Positions 44,938-56,358 of a stretch of 64,000 nucleotides of DNA are shown here, in pieces. The position numbers were made by a program, and so were the translations under genes. How positions within the stretch are numbered: position 1 is the first letter of the stretch; each line of letters opens with the position of its first letter. Origin of the DNA: Chloranthus sessilifolius (lineage: Eukaryota; Streptophyta; Magnoliopsida; Chloranthales; Chloranthaceae); the NCBI GenBank assembly GCA_021018995.1, contig CM037595.1, positions 93,880,491 to 93,944,490 on the forward strand, written 5' to 3'. Under the pieces are notes generated by a model, which did no database searches, was not told where the DNA came from, and worked only from the letters and a program-made list of their open reading frames with translations.

Positions 44938-47900
44938 AAGTTTACACTACAATGGCGATGAAAATCTCGAATACACGATTTAAGGTGGAGAAGTTTTCAG
45001 GGAAGAATAATTTTATTTTGTGGCAAGTCAAGATCACAAATCTCCTTGTCTAACAAGGCATTGATATGCTTTACTTGGGAAGGAGATGAGTAAGAAGGCA
45101 GAGACGCACGATGAAGAGTGAAACTTTATCGATAAGAGAGCCGTAAATATGATCCAATTGTACTTATCCGATAAAGTTTTGTACAATATTTTTCATGAGA
45201 AGATGACTGTAGATCTGTGAAAGAAGATGGAATCTCTCTATATGACAAAGTCGTTGTCCAACTGACTCTTCATAAAAAAACAACTCTACACCCTTCGTAT
45301 GAAGGCTGGTACGCGTATTCATAACTATTTGAATTCGTTTAATAAAATAGTTAGTAAACTATTGAGTATTGAGGTAAAATTTGAAGAAGAAGATCTTGCA
45401 CTTCTCTTGCTCATTTTCATTGTCTGCGTCTTATAAATCCCTTATTGCCACATTAATTTATGATAAAGATATTATTGTCGTCGAAGAAGCGACTGTTATA
45501 CTTCTTTCTAACGAATTAAGAAAACAGCCTAAATCTAACTTCGAAGGGATTAGTCTCTTGAGTGAAAGGAGTCGAAACCATGATCGCAAAAGAGACAAGT
45601 CTAGATGAGATAATAAATCAACGAGAGGAAACAATATGTCCAAATCTAAGGGTGATAGAAATAATATTATTTGTTACTTCTATAAGCAATCTGGACATAT
45701 TCACAAATATTACAAGCAGAGATTGAATAAAGATAAGGGTGATGAAGGGACTTCACAGCAAGTCACTGTTGCTAAGTCAGATTCTGGTGAAGACCTGTGT
45801 ATTGTTAAGGTCGAGTCAGTTTGATGATAAATGGATCCTAGATTCAGGGACATCGTATCACATGTGTCCATACAGGGATTGGTTTGACCAGTATAAGGAA
45901 GTCAATGGTGGGACGCTAATGATGGGGAATGACAGTGTATGTGAAGCAGTGAGTATCGGCTCTATCAGAATCAAGATATTTGATGGATGTGTTCGCACTC
46001 TTACTGAGGTCAGGCATTGTCTGATCTGAAGAAAAATCTGATCTTGTTGGGGGCATTAGGTGAGATAGGATGTCGAGTCATCCTAGAATCCAGGAAACTA
46101 AAGGTCATATGTGGTACTATGACCTTGATGAAATATGAAAAGATGGGAAATCTGTATACTTTAATACGCAACACAATCAGTAGCAGTGGTATTGCAGCTA
46201 CAAAAGACTTTAAGGATCTCCCATAAAGAATAATGTAATTTCTGACATTCAAACTTATAAGTTGAATTTTTGTGAAGATTGTATCTTCGAGAAGCAGAAA
46301 AAAGTTAATTTCTCCACAAGAAAGTATACTTCGAAGGGGCTAATTGATTACATGCATTCAGATGTATGGGGACCGGCTAAAGTCACTTTAGTAGGTAGAG
46401 CTAAATACTTTGTATCATTTATAGATGATTACTCAAGGAAAGTTTGGGTGTATCTGATTAAAAATAAGTCGAATGTATTTCAAAAATTCAGGCAGTGGCA
46501 GAGTATGATTGAAAAGCAGACAGACAAGAAAGTGAAGATTTTCATAGCAGACAACAGTGGGGAATACATGTCATCAGAGTTCAAGGCTCACTGTGAAAAT
46601 CAAGGGATTGTTAGGCACTTAACAGTTCCTGAAAATCCTTAATAACACAGCATAGCAGAGAGGATGAACAGAACACTACTAGAAAAAGCACGGTATATAT
46701 TGAACCTTAGGTACAAGTTGATGTTGAAAGGCATGAGAAAGATGAGAAAGAAAAAGAAGATGGCATAATTTCTCAAGACTTGCAGCCTCAAGTATCAGTT
46801 TCGATTCAAACTACCTTGAAATGGTCAGAAAGAACGAAGAAGCGTCCTGAAAAGTTTAAGGATATGGTTCCTTTAACACTTGCATTTATCACAGAGAATG
46901 GGGAACCAAGCAGGGTTTCAAAAGCTCGAATGGATACATATGCAAAAAAGTGACAGTTAGTCATGGAAGAAGAATGACGATCACTTTTACAGAATAAGAC
47001 TTGGGATTTTATGAAACTTTCTAAAGGGAAGAGAGTCATCGGTTGTAAATGGGTCTTTTAAAAGAAAGAAGGTGATAAGAGTGGAACTTCGAAGTTCAAA
47101 GTAAGGCTAGTTGCAAAGGGATTTTTTCAGAAAGAGGGTATCGATTATAATAAGATATTATCTCCGGTTGCAAAGTATACTTCGATTGGCATATTGTTGG
47201 TCGTCATTGCTCAGAAAGATCTCGAACTAGAACAGATAGATGTGAAAACAACTTTCCTCCATGAAGATCTTTAGGAAGAAATTTATATCCGACAGCTAGA
47301 AGGATTTGAAGCAAAAGGGTCAAAATCACTCATTTACATATTGAAGAAATTATTGTAGGGTCTCAAGCAGACACCCAGGCAGTGGTACAAGAAGTTTGAT
47401 TCATATATGTTAGGCATAGCGTATCACAGCGGACAATATGATTGCTGTGTCTACTGGAAAGAGTATGATAAAGGAGAAAACCTTCCTGATTCTCTATGTA
47501 GATAATATGCTGATAGCAGCAAGAAACAATGTTGAAATCAATAAGTTGAAGCAATCATTGAGTCAGAAGTTTGAGATGAAGGATCTTGGTTCTGCAAATT
47601 AGATCTTAGGTATGGAAATCACGAGAGATTGTGAGAAGAAAAGGCTTTGGCTAACTCAAAGGACCTATATCCAAAAGCTCCTTGAAAAATATAATATGGG
47701 TGATGTCAAGCCTATATCAACTCCTCTAGCAGAATATTTTTAACTCACAAAGAAGATTAGTCAATCCACACATGAAAAAAGGGAATACATGAAAAATATT
47801 CTACATGCAAATGTCATTGAGAGTTTGATGTATGTCATGGTGAGTACACGACTAGATTTAGTATAGGCCTTGAGTGTGATTTGCAAGTATATGTCTAATC

Positions 47901-48092
47901 CGAGTAGAGAGTATTGGCTTGCAGTGAAATGGATATTGAGATGTCTGAAAAGTACAATTGAACATGGTTTGATATTTAAAGGTGGAGATACATGCAAGTT
48001 GGATCTCTATGGTTATGTTGATTAATACTTGTCGAAGATGTTGATGCCCGTTGGGAATGCGATGCAGTTGTAGATGAAACCTTGGTAGAGAT

Positions 48093-48825
48093 TGTTGAAT
48101 AAGGTTTAATCCTAACGCAATGGTTAAAATCGATCGATCAAGCTCTAGGAGCCGATCGATCGAATCTGAGCGTAATTAAATAGTTTGCTTAGTTATGCAA
48201 TTTGCTTACGAACTAAACTCGATTGATCGAGGTGTCAAAGTCTATCGATCGATTCTGGGCGGATTCAGATACGTGATTTTGAATACTTTGCTGAAATAGA
48301 AGATTTTATGGGCCGAGTTTCCTAATGTGTTTTGGAGTCTATTAGCAGAAAATTTTCTCAAGGGTTCTGGACATTATTTTTTAGAGTTTCTCTATAAAAA
48401 AAATAAAATAAAAATAAATAATAAATAAATAAATAAACTATGGATAATACTTTGGGGAGAAAAAGTATTAAAGAATTGCTTGGGGATTGAAGATCTGATT
48501 GAAATCATTCTTGTATCGGGATTGTTGTTATATTTCAGCAGATCTCTTCTCTATTTATTTTTTTTGAAGGATTGCGTCATTGATTTAACAACGGGCTAGT
48601 TGTTGAAGATCGTGTTTGATCTTGATTGAGTTTGCACTAGAGAGAAGAGAGTGTGTGTGTTAGAGACGTTCATAAATAATGCATATACTCTCGTGGACAT
48701 AGCCTTCGATTTTGGTGAATCACGTAAATCTTTGTGTTGTATGTGTGATTGTTCTTTTGCATCTTCTTATTTTTTCGTGTTCATCACGATAAGAGAGTTC
48801 GGTAGAGTGGGTAGAATTCCTAACA
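48093..48825 (+). repeat. 3' LTR of the Copia element
   Basis: 733 bp from TGTTGAATAAGG to CCTAACA, followed by TAAGA. It has the same TCGATCGA motif cluster at 48125-48255. Confidence 0.9.
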
Positions 48826-48893
48826 TAAGAATGACCACCAAACACTCAATTTTCAATTTGACCTCACACCACGTGCAAAATTATGTTTCGAAA

Positions 48894-49330
48894 GGTACCA
48901 TTATTCACACCATGTGAATCTACCATATGAACCTGTAACCTCAGCCGATCTCCTCTGACCAAAATGTATTAATCGCTTTGAATTGAATCATGAAAATTGT
49001 TTTTTGTCTCAATTTTTTACAAGATGGATTTTGAAATCATGGGCATACCCTCAAATAGCTAGTTTTTTATTTCGCATGGTACACATCCTAAATATTAACT
49101 TTAAACTCGTGAGACATACATCAAGCTCAAATATAAACCATAGTTCATTTTTTGGAATGGGTACCACATGAAATAAAAAACTTGCCTGATGATACCCATG
49201 ATCTCAAGATGCATCATGTTGAATATTAGGATAATAAACAATCTCCTTTGTCAGATTCAAAGCGGACAATGCATGTTAGCTGGAGGAGATGGAACGAGGT
49301 TACGATTTTACTGTGTAAATAAATGGTATA
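48894..49330. repeat. Family A palindromic element
   Basis: Left end GGTACCATTATTCACACC and right end TGTGTAAATAAATGGTAT are inverted, as are 'gtaacctcagccgatctcct' and 'aggagatggaacgaggttac'. It is the same subfamily as 109-699. Confidence 0.7.
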
Positions 49331-49334
49331 ATTA

Positions 49335-49790
49335 TGAGGTGAGGTTACATCTAAGTCGTCTGATATAAAGGCCACGATCTACAGTTCTACAACGCAAAAG
49401 AGTGGTGCAGCTCAATCTCTACCATATGATTCCATACAATCAACTGTTGAATCGGATAATGGCTGCATTGAGTCATATGATAAAGATTATGTTTGGTGCC
49501 AAAAAATTTCGCGTATGATCTTTAGATCATGACCTTCAAATTAAGTGGCTTAGATGGTTGGATTACATTTAAGTCGCCTCATTTGAAGGTCATGATCTAA
49601 AGATCTACTACGCAAAAGAGTCACACAAAACTCAATCTCTATCATATGAGTCGACACAATCAAGTGTTGAATTAAATAATGGTTTTTGAGTGTAGTTTGA
49701 TGTCAATCTTTTTCACTTAAGATCTTTAGACCATGAGCTTCAAATCAAATAGTATAGATGGAGTCTTAGCATGGCACAAGTTTCACATGC
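49335..49790. repeat. Two family B elements head to tail
   Basis: The blocks 'aagtcgtctgatataaaggc' to 'cttagatgg' (about 49350-49558) and 'aagtcgcctcatttgaaggt' to 'atagatggag' (about 49570-49762) are successive copies of the same palindrome in the same orientation. Confidence 0.6.
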
Positions 49791-50634
49791 AAAATCTTTT
49801 TTTTAAACTATGCGCAAAGGCCAACTCCATATATACACGTAATAGTTGTCAGAACATGTTACACTATACTCACTGCCACTTTTGGAGATGTGTGCCACGT
49901 GGAATCTACATGTAACCGTCTAACAGGTGGGTCATGATCTCTATATTTATTGTAAGGAAGAAGGGACGAAAAATTATCCCCACCATCTATATCAAGACAA
50001 TCAATGCTTTTAATGATGCAAACCTTGAGCCGAAAATTTTCCCTTGAATTTTTATCCCGACTATTCTCACTTTTGTCCCAAGCACGTGGAGCCCATCGTG
50101 TTTCCCAAATAGCAAAAAATATTCAAATTCCTAAAATAAAGCTTTTTTATATTTTTTTATGAGTTTTTCACCAAAACTCATGTTGCCAAACAAGGCCTTA
50201 GTACACCTTAGGGGTACAAGTTTTGCACTAAAAATCAAACAGACCGAAAAATTGGCCCATAGGACTGGCCTGAAACCGGTTCAAAAACAAGAAAAAAAAA
50301 AATTGAACCGATTCTCAAATGGTTCAATTTCAGTTTTGGGTGGCCGAAACTCAAAACCGGTTGTGCACGTTAGAAAACTGACCCAAAATCGTGAAGAAAA
50401 AAAAACTGAATTATATATATATATATATAAAATAATAAAAGTGGTTAGGGACTATAAACCCCGGGCAGGAACTATAAAAATGTATCAAAGTAGGGTAAAG
50501 TTGGCAAAAGTGGTCAGGGACTATAAAAATGTGGTCGAAGTTGGCGAAAATAAATGTACCGAAGTTTTAGGATGTTATCCTATCTTTGACCCATCAAACA
50601 GAGGGCAAAAAAGTTAAAAAAATAATTTATCTCT
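49791..50634. other. Spacer with degenerate repeat
   Basis: 50200-50420 is rich in 'aaaccggttca' and 'tgaaccgat' phrases, probably an eroded non-autonomous hAT-like element. 50440-50560 repeats 'gtggtcagggactataaaa' two to three times. The 152-codon open frame at 50159-50617 crosses these repeats and has no family resemblance. Confidence 0.3.
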
Positions 50635-50964
50635 TTTTAAAGAGTACATTTAAATCCACCCTCCAAATCTTTGAATTCACCCATGCTCAAACATATTGAC
50701 TGTGTTGAATCGGTCAATGGAGATCTTTTATCCTCCCAATTTTTCGCACGATTGACTTTGAAATAATGAGCGTACCATCAGACGGTCATAGGTTTCTTTC
50801 ACGTGGTACACATCTCAAAAAAGTAACCTTACCATCACTTGCAAACTCAAAATTGATTTTAAGGCTACTTTCTTAAATGCATACCACATGAAATAAAAGA
50901 TCGACCCTCTGTTTCAGTGTGAGGGACGCATTTGGTGGGCAGATTTAAAGGTACTCTTTTTAAA
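50635..50964. repeat. Family A palindromic element
   Basis: Left end 'aaagagtacatttaaatc' and right end 'gatttaaaggtactcttttt' are inverted repeats around a typical family A interior ('accatcagacggtcat', 'cacgtggtacacatctc'). Confidence 0.6.
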
Positions 50965-51129
50965 TTACATTATCTCATGACTAATCATCTCAAAATTGGA
51001 TTTGTTTTGTGTTGATTATGCCACGTGACATGTGATTTAGCCACATGGGGTACGAGTCATCCTGCGTTTGCAGTTCGGGTAATTGATTCTCCAGCCCTAG
51101 ATTCATCTGTCCCTAATTGTTGTCGCATA

Positions 51130-51149
51130 ACGACGATTTAAAAACGTCC

Positions 51150-51214
<65 letters not shown>

Positions 51215-51302
51215 TTTTTCCACGCAGGTAAAGAACGACGACTTCAGTCGTCGTTGACATCTCTTCTTATAAAAGTTCTAGATAGCACTGCAAGCAAAAA
51301 AT

Positions 51303-51343
<41 letters not shown>

Positions 51344-51435
51344 TTTTTCCACGCAGGTAAAGAACGACGACTTCAGTCGTTGACATCTCTTCTTATAAAA
51401 GTTCTAGATAGCACTGCAAGCTCTCTCATTCTTAT
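51130..51435. repeat. Duplicated unit of (TA)n plus an 80 bp palindrome-bearing block
   Basis: A (TA)n tract is followed by a block of about 80 bp ('ttccacgcaggtaaagaacg' to 'gatagcactgcaag'), then the same pair again (51215-51295 and about 51345-51422). The block holds the inverted repeat AACGACGACTTC/AGTCGTCGTT. The 51304-51341 TA run separates the two blocks. Confidence 0.8.
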
Positions 51436-51829
51436 CTAAGAAAATATCTCTTATATCTATCTAACACTAGATTATGAATATGAATGAGACATATTATATG
51501 TTATTGCTGATTACCATCATTGATAACAGTACATTTATGCTAGAAAAAAGTGTCATAAGTCATCGGCAAATTGGCCAAAAGCCCAAATAGATGGGTAGGG
51601 TTCGATCGAGTTGATCGATTTCTCGGCTATGGGCTTATGGGCGACTCTAGAATTAGAGATGACCTGGACGGCTGGATCAAGTGGATCAATTTATCGGCTG
51701 GCCCAAGAGCTGCGATAATTTGAATTCTCTAATAAGTGTGTTTTTTGGGGCTAAGCCCTGTCTAGGTTGAGTCAAAGGTCAGGTCGGGTCAAAAAATTTA
51801 TATGAAAGTTCAAATAAATGAGGGGGTTA

Positions 51830-52223
51830 TGGCTGTCAATGGGTTAGGTCAGGCCAAAATTTTGTTTGCCTGGCCGTTAAAGGCATATTCTCAGCCCGAA
51901 AACTGAATTGATTTAATTAAAAATTCCCTATTTTCCTTAAATTTATATATAAAATATTAGATTGGGCTGGATACTTCATGTCCAACCAAAGCTATAGGTA
52001 AAGTTTATATGCCCGACCCAGTAACCAACTCGGGTTGTGCGGTTGACTATTGGGTCTACCCAACCAATTGACAGCACTAAAGGGGTATTTAATCTGGAAC
52101 TTTGAATTGGTTCAGATTTTCAGGTTTGGAGTCAGGTCCGAATACACCATCAGGTCAAGTTGGATGGAGGATGTACCTCTGACCATTTTGACCCAGCCTG
52201 ACCCGACCCATTGACAACGCTAG
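51830..52223. mobile_element. hAT-like miniature element of the GGGTCGGGT type
   Basis: Left end GGCTGTCAATGGGTTAGGTC and right end GACCCGACCCATTGACAACG are inverted repeats, the form of a widespread plant non-autonomous hAT family. No 8 bp duplication was resolved. No gene. Confidence 0.6.
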
Positions 52224-52264
52224 TCCCATCTACATGTTAGCCCCACACCTGACATCTCAATGAT

Positions 52265-52560
52265 TTAGGTACACGGCAGCCAAACCATTTCAGAGCAACA
52301 TAGAGATCACTTTTCATCTCAATCTTTGACATAATAAATAGTGAGATCATTGGCTACTATGATATTGTCAGATTTTGATTCTACGTGACACACATTTAAT
52401 CATGAATATACATCAAATGTGATTCTCGTCTCTCTCCGAGATGTGTATGCAGTCAAAATCAGACTGTCTAATGATAGGACCACCATCTCAACATCTATTA
52501 AACTAAAGATTGAGACAAAAAAAAGCTTTCTCTCATCTGATTTTAAAAAGTCTAATAGTT
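52265..52560. repeat. Family A palindromic element
   Basis: 'atctcaatctttgacata' and the inverse 'aactaaagattgagac' flank the core 'atacatcaaatgtgatt'. The 131-codon minus-strand open frame at 52400-52795 lies over this repeat. Confidence 0.5.
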
Positions 52561-52834
52561 TAAGGACATGAAACCCCAAAAAGAAGAATCTTGAGTTAAA
52601 AACTAAAGCTACTCGTATCCGATATTTTCCCAAGCATCTCTGACACATTATCGAAATACGTATACGGAGAATGTGAGACACGTGCACTACAACTGGTGCA
52701 CGACAATACACCTTATACACAAATTTTCCACGGAAACACGTGAAAGTAGGATCAGTGTGCCGCTCTCTTTCTACGGCATGTTTGATAGTCCTCACTCCCT
52801 CACCTTACGCATTAAATGGGGAAGGTGGGAGTGT

Positions 52835-53330
52835 TGACCATGAGCCATTATATGATGGGATAAGAGAAAATATGAGCCGTTATATGATGACATAAAGGAA
52901 AACTTGTTTACATGAGCCGTTATATGGGGGTACGTTTGAATCTGTAAAGCATACACTTTACGGTTGATAAAATTATTTGAGGGCTTTCGTGTGGATATTC
53001 AAACATGCCTATACAAAATAAAGGAAAACGTGTTTTCCTACATGGATCTCTGTCCCGTAACCTAACCTAAAAGTAAGGCTCGTCCCGTAACCTAAAAGTA
53101 AGGCATTTGAGCGGAAGAGGGAACGTAAGACATTTGAGTGACACATAGCGACGTGTTTCTGTAAACATTTAATCCACAAAGCTGACCCAACTTTAAATTG
53201 GAGCTACGGATAGCGACGTGTTTCTGTAAACATTTAATCCACAAAGCTGACCCAACTTTAAATTGGAGCTACGGATAGCGACGTGTTTCTGTAAAGATTT
53301 AATCCGCTAAGCTGACCAACTTTAATTTTT
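52835..53330. promoter_or_regulatory. F-box promoter region with three tandem repeat blocks
   Basis: Block 1: 'atgagccgttatatgatg' three times (52840-52930). Block 2: 'cccgtaacctaaaagtaagg' twice (53053-53105). Block 3: a 65 bp unit (53146-53210 and 53211-53275, identical or nearly so, plus a diverged partial third copy 53276-53329) that starts TAGCGACGTGTTTCTG. The ACGTG core resembles G-box or ABRE-type bZIP sites, so the promoter would hold three such sites at 65 bp spacing. Binding is inferred. Confidence 0.65.
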
Positions 53331-53343
53331 AAAGAAATCACTC

Positions 53344-53352
53344 TATATATAA
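53344..53352 (+). promoter_or_regulatory. TATA box of the F-box gene
   Basis: TATATATAA 54 bp before the start codon, with CT-rich sequence before it. Transcription would start around 53375, giving a very short leader. Confidence 0.65.
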
Positions 53353-53405
53353 GAAGTGGTCATAAGCAATCTTTAGATACATAACAAAGTACAGAGCAGT
53401 CCTTC

Positions 53406-54527
53406 ATGGAGACCCAACACCTGAGCCTTTTGAACCAAGACCTCCTCTTAGAGATACTTTGCAGAGTTGATGGCCCAACCCTCGCCTCTGCAGCTTCCAC
53501 ATGCACTGATCTCCGTGGTGTCGGCCAACAAGGAAGCTTATGGAAACAACTATGCCATGCCACTTGGCCTTCTACCCTTGAAAACAGAGCCCAGAATCTA
53601 ATTTCCTCCCTCGGTGGCTTCACCAAGTTCTATGCTGATTCTTTCCCTTTGGTCCTCTATAACAAAAAATCTATTCAAGAAGAAGACCCAGCTGGAAATG
53701 GTGGTTTATTACAAGAAACCCATGTGTCTCCCTCGGATTTAGTATCACTTGTTGATGTTTATTACAAAGAAAAGTGTGTTTTCTCTAGGGTTCTGTATGG
53801 AATCAATGGTGCTGATGATGTTTATTATGATGATGATGGGGAAGCCCATCAGAATGGGTGGTTCTGGGATTGCCCATTTAGGCTTCATCTCTTGAACTAC
53901 TACCATGGTGATAGTGGGACCCTTTATGATGATGATGATGTTGATGGTGATGATGAAGATGATGATGATGAGGATCTCATGGGTACACTACCGTCAGTGT
54001 CCCTGACAGCAGAGAAGGACAGAGGACCTGCTATGGTTCTCTGTAAGAAGCTAGAGAAGAATGTGAGATTGAGTTGGGTAGTGTTGAACACTGAGAGTGG
54101 CAAATCCGTAAATCTATCTAGTTGGAGACCCATATTGGTACAGAAGAACTGGCCTTCCGAGGGGGACTTCTTGATGCGTTTCGGGTGTGCCGTTCCGGCC
54201 AAGAAATCGGCGGAGTGCATTATATCGGCGGCGTGTCGGTGGTCGGAGAGTGAAGGGTGTTTGAAGTTGACGGAGATAAGCTTGGAGGTGGAGGATAAGG
54301 AAGGTGTGCATGTTAGCGGGAGGGGCAGCATGGCGGTGCTGGACAGGGCGTTGAGGTGTTGGAGGAGTAAAGAGAGGTGGGAAGTAGAGAAAGGGTACGA
54401 AGAGTACATGAGAGAAAAGAAAGAGTTGAAGAATGAGGAGATAAGGATAGGGTTAGTTAATAGGGTTTGCGTTTTAGGGGGGTTTGCTCTACTACTTGGA
54501 TTTTGCATGTGTTCTATAATTACTTAA
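53406..54527 (+). CDS. F-box protein, At2g27310/At2g36090 type
   Basis: This is an intronless 373-residue protein. The F-box (about 5-52: 'LLNQDLLLEILCRVDGPTLA' with 'LWKQLCHATWPS') would bind Skp1/ASK in an SCF ubiquitin ligase. The rest follows the Arabidopsis At2g27310 family in order: 'FYADSFPL', 'LVSLVDVYYKEKCVFSRV', 'GWFWDCPFRLHLL', 'RLSWVVLNTESGKSVNLSS', 'LEVEDKEG', 'RWEVEKGYEEYM' and a C-terminal hydrophobic segment (354-372). That tail suggests anchoring to a membrane. Residues 175-190 are almost all Asp/Glu, encoded by a GAT repeat, an insertion relative to the family. The first ATG fits the TATA box and places the F-box at the very N-terminus, as usual. Substrate unknown. The frame is intact. 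Confidence 0.93.
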   Translation: METQHLSLLNQDLLLEILCRVDGPTLASAASTCTDLRGVGQQGSLWKQLCHATWPSTLENRAQNLISSLGGFTKFYADSFPLVLYNKKSIQEEDPAGNGGLLQETHVSPSDLVSLVDVYYKEKCVFSRVLYGINGADDVYYDDDGEAHQNGWFWDCPFRLHLLNYYHGDSGTLYDDDDVDGDDEDDDDEDLMGTLPSVSLTAEKDRGPAMVLCKKLEKNVRLSWVVLNTESGKSVNLSSWRPILVQKNWPSEGDFLMRFGCAVPAKKSAECIISAACRWSESEGCLKLTEISLEVEDKEGVHVSGRGSMAVLDRALRCWRSKERWEVEKGYEEYMREKKELKNEEIRIGLVNRVCVLGGFALLLGFCMCSIIT

Positions 54528-55025
54528 GCTACGTTGTTCATTGTAATAGGTTTCCGGTAAAAATCACTTTCCCTGTAAAATATAACTCATAGGATTATAT
54601 GTAAATTTTTTTTTCTCCTGTAAAAACTATGGTCGTTTAATTGTAAAATAAGCTTATAAAATTCACTTTTTATTAAAATTAGAGCTGTTATACTTTTTGC
54701 AAGTAATATTTCAACATTATAAGTCATATTCCTCGTAAGTCAAAAAAATTATAAGTAATTTTCGTGACACAATCTACGAAAAATTATGATGAAACGAACA
54801 ACTTTTGGTGTAAAAATAGAGCCCTTGGGGTAATATTACAAGCTTTCCATATAATATCCTCCCTTTACAATGAAACGAACGTACCGTCAGAGAGAGAGAA
54901 TCATTTGTATTTAATATTTACCACTATTAATTAATAAATTTAATTATTTATTTATTTATTCTATATCAATGCATCATAAATTTTAGAGTTGGATTTTGAA
55001 TTAATGGTTTTCTGTGGAGATTGAG
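54528..55025. other. 3' flank of the F-box gene
   Basis: AT-rich sequence with the probable 3' untranslated region; AATAAG-type polyadenylation signals occur near 54648. No gene or element recognised. Confidence 0.4.
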
Positions 55026-55205
55026 GATGTGTTTGGCAACTCGACGAGTAGCTCTCTGGCCTCTGCTTGCTCCTTGCTCTCTCCAAAACGGGTCTGGCCT
55101 CTGCTTGCTCCTTGCTCTCTCCAAAACGGGTTACCAGACGAATTCTAGATACAAATCGCCCTAGAGAGCAACAGGGAGCGGGCAGGAAGCATTGCCAAAT
55201 AGACA
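55026..55205. repeat. Small inverted-repeat element with a 38 bp tandem duplication
   Basis: 'atgtgtttggcaactcg' at the left and 'gcattgccaaatagacac' at the right are inverted. Inside, a 38 bp unit 'tctggcctctgcttgctcct'... is present twice with no visible difference (55055-55092 and 55093-55130). Confidence 0.6.
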
Positions 55206-55387
55206 CTGATTCTTCATGAGGGTCAAGTTGGGTAAGTTCGGGGTCAGCTTAATCATTGAAGGGGGCTGCTACTAACCCCCTTAAATGTCGTAGGGTAGCT
55301 TTATTTATACCCACCAGAACTCTAAAATCATCTACAAGAGGGGTTAGGTGTGAGCTTTTAGAGTTAAGTGGCATGCCATTTTTTTTA

Positions 55388-55788
55388 GTGAGTCATTACT
55401 TGCACACATTTTTTAAGTGATTGCACCAAATTTAAACAAAGACTTGATATTTTAGGGACATGTGATATGTAAAAATGTAATATGGGCCGTCTGATTTGAA
55501 GTTCATGATCAAGAGATATCTGGTACATAAAATTGGAGCAAAACATGATACTTGTCATATGATCTATTGTAGTCAACTGTTGAATTATATAATAGCCTTT
55601 AACTCCATTTAATCAAATGATGAAAATTTTATTTTGTTCTAATCTTTTGCAATTGATATCTTTAAATCATGACCTTCAAGTTAAATAGCTTAGATGATGT
55701 TTTCATATAGTAGAGGTCACCAAATTTGTAAGTCTTTCTTTTAAATTCAATGCAATCACTTGAAAAGTGTGTGCAAATAATGGCTCCC
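55388..55788. repeat. Family B palindromic element
   Basis: Ends 'gtgagtcattacttgcacac' and 'gtgtgcaaataatggctccc' are inverted, flanked by similar T-runs ending in TTTTTTTA that may be a target duplication. The interior has the usual 'caaagacttgatattttag' and 'gttgaattatataatag' blocks. Confidence 0.65.
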
Positions 55789-56358
55789 TTTTTTTAATCG
55801 ACAATAAGTAATATATTTTCAAAAAAATGCAAAAAAAACATAGACATACTGCAAACTAAAATCTCAGCCAAACATGGATCTAGGTAATTATGATTTTAAC
55901 ATTAAGATTTCAAAAATATAAAAATAATTATAGGGGTTGAAGGGATGAGGGTCCTAATCAATTACCCTATTGGGCGATTAAGGTTTTAACTAAAATAAAT
56001 GAACAGAAGTAAAAAATAAGAAAATAAAATAAAAAATTGAGAAAATTAGGGTTTTAATATTAGGGTATTAGGGTTTGAAATTGATTAAAATTTTAGCATC
56101 ACCCTAATATTAAAACCTTAGTCAATTAAAAACTCTAGTAGGATAATAGCTAATATGGTATCATATTCTTAGCCACTAAGATGATAGACTAATTATATGA
56201 TTCAAAAATCTCAAAAAAGAAAAATACATGAGAGATGACTTCTTAGGCGTAGTGAGAATCGGAGGGAGTCTCTGTGGGAAGAGAGTCAATGCAAGAGGGG
56301 ACTGCGAGAGAAAAAGTAAGTGAGAGAATGAAAAAGAGAAAGCGCAATGATATTAAAT
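55789..56358. other. AT-rich spacer
   Basis: Short repeats of 'attagggttttaatatt' around 56046-56110 occur in both orientations. No gene seen. Confidence 0.3.

Larger units (their letters stand above)
44343..48825 (+). mobile_element. Copia element, decayed, with LTRs and target duplication
   Basis: LTRs at 44343-44922 and 48093-48825, a primer site for initiator Met-tRNA right after the first LTR (44925-44937) and the 5 bp duplication TAAGA (44338-44342 and 48826-48830) define the element on the plus strand. In order the inside shows gag ('FSGKNNFILWQVKI'), a zinc knuckle remnant, protease ('WILDSGTSYHMC'), integrase ('FCEDCIFEKQKKVNF', 'HSDVWGPAKVT', 'FVSFIDDYSRKVWVYL'), reverse transcriptase ('FFQKEGIDYNKILSPVAKYT', 'LELEQIDVKTTFL') and RNase H remnants. 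Integrase before reverse transcriptase makes it Copia, probably Tork/TNT1-like. It is broken, with a dozen or more breaks, and shorter than whole relatives. The LTRs are about 89% alike by eye. Confidence 0.9.

Noticed and set aside
50159-50617. 152-codon plus-strand open frame
   Set aside because: It crosses degenerate repeats, low-complexity lysine runs and a TA microsatellite; no domain is seen.
52400-52795. 131-codon minus-strand open frame upstream of the F-box gene
   Set aside because: It overlaps a family A palindrome and has no recognisable domain; most likely chance.
53924-54508. 194-codon minus-strand open frame
   Set aside because: Shadow of the F-box gene on the opposite strand, with a Ser run mirroring the GAT repeat.
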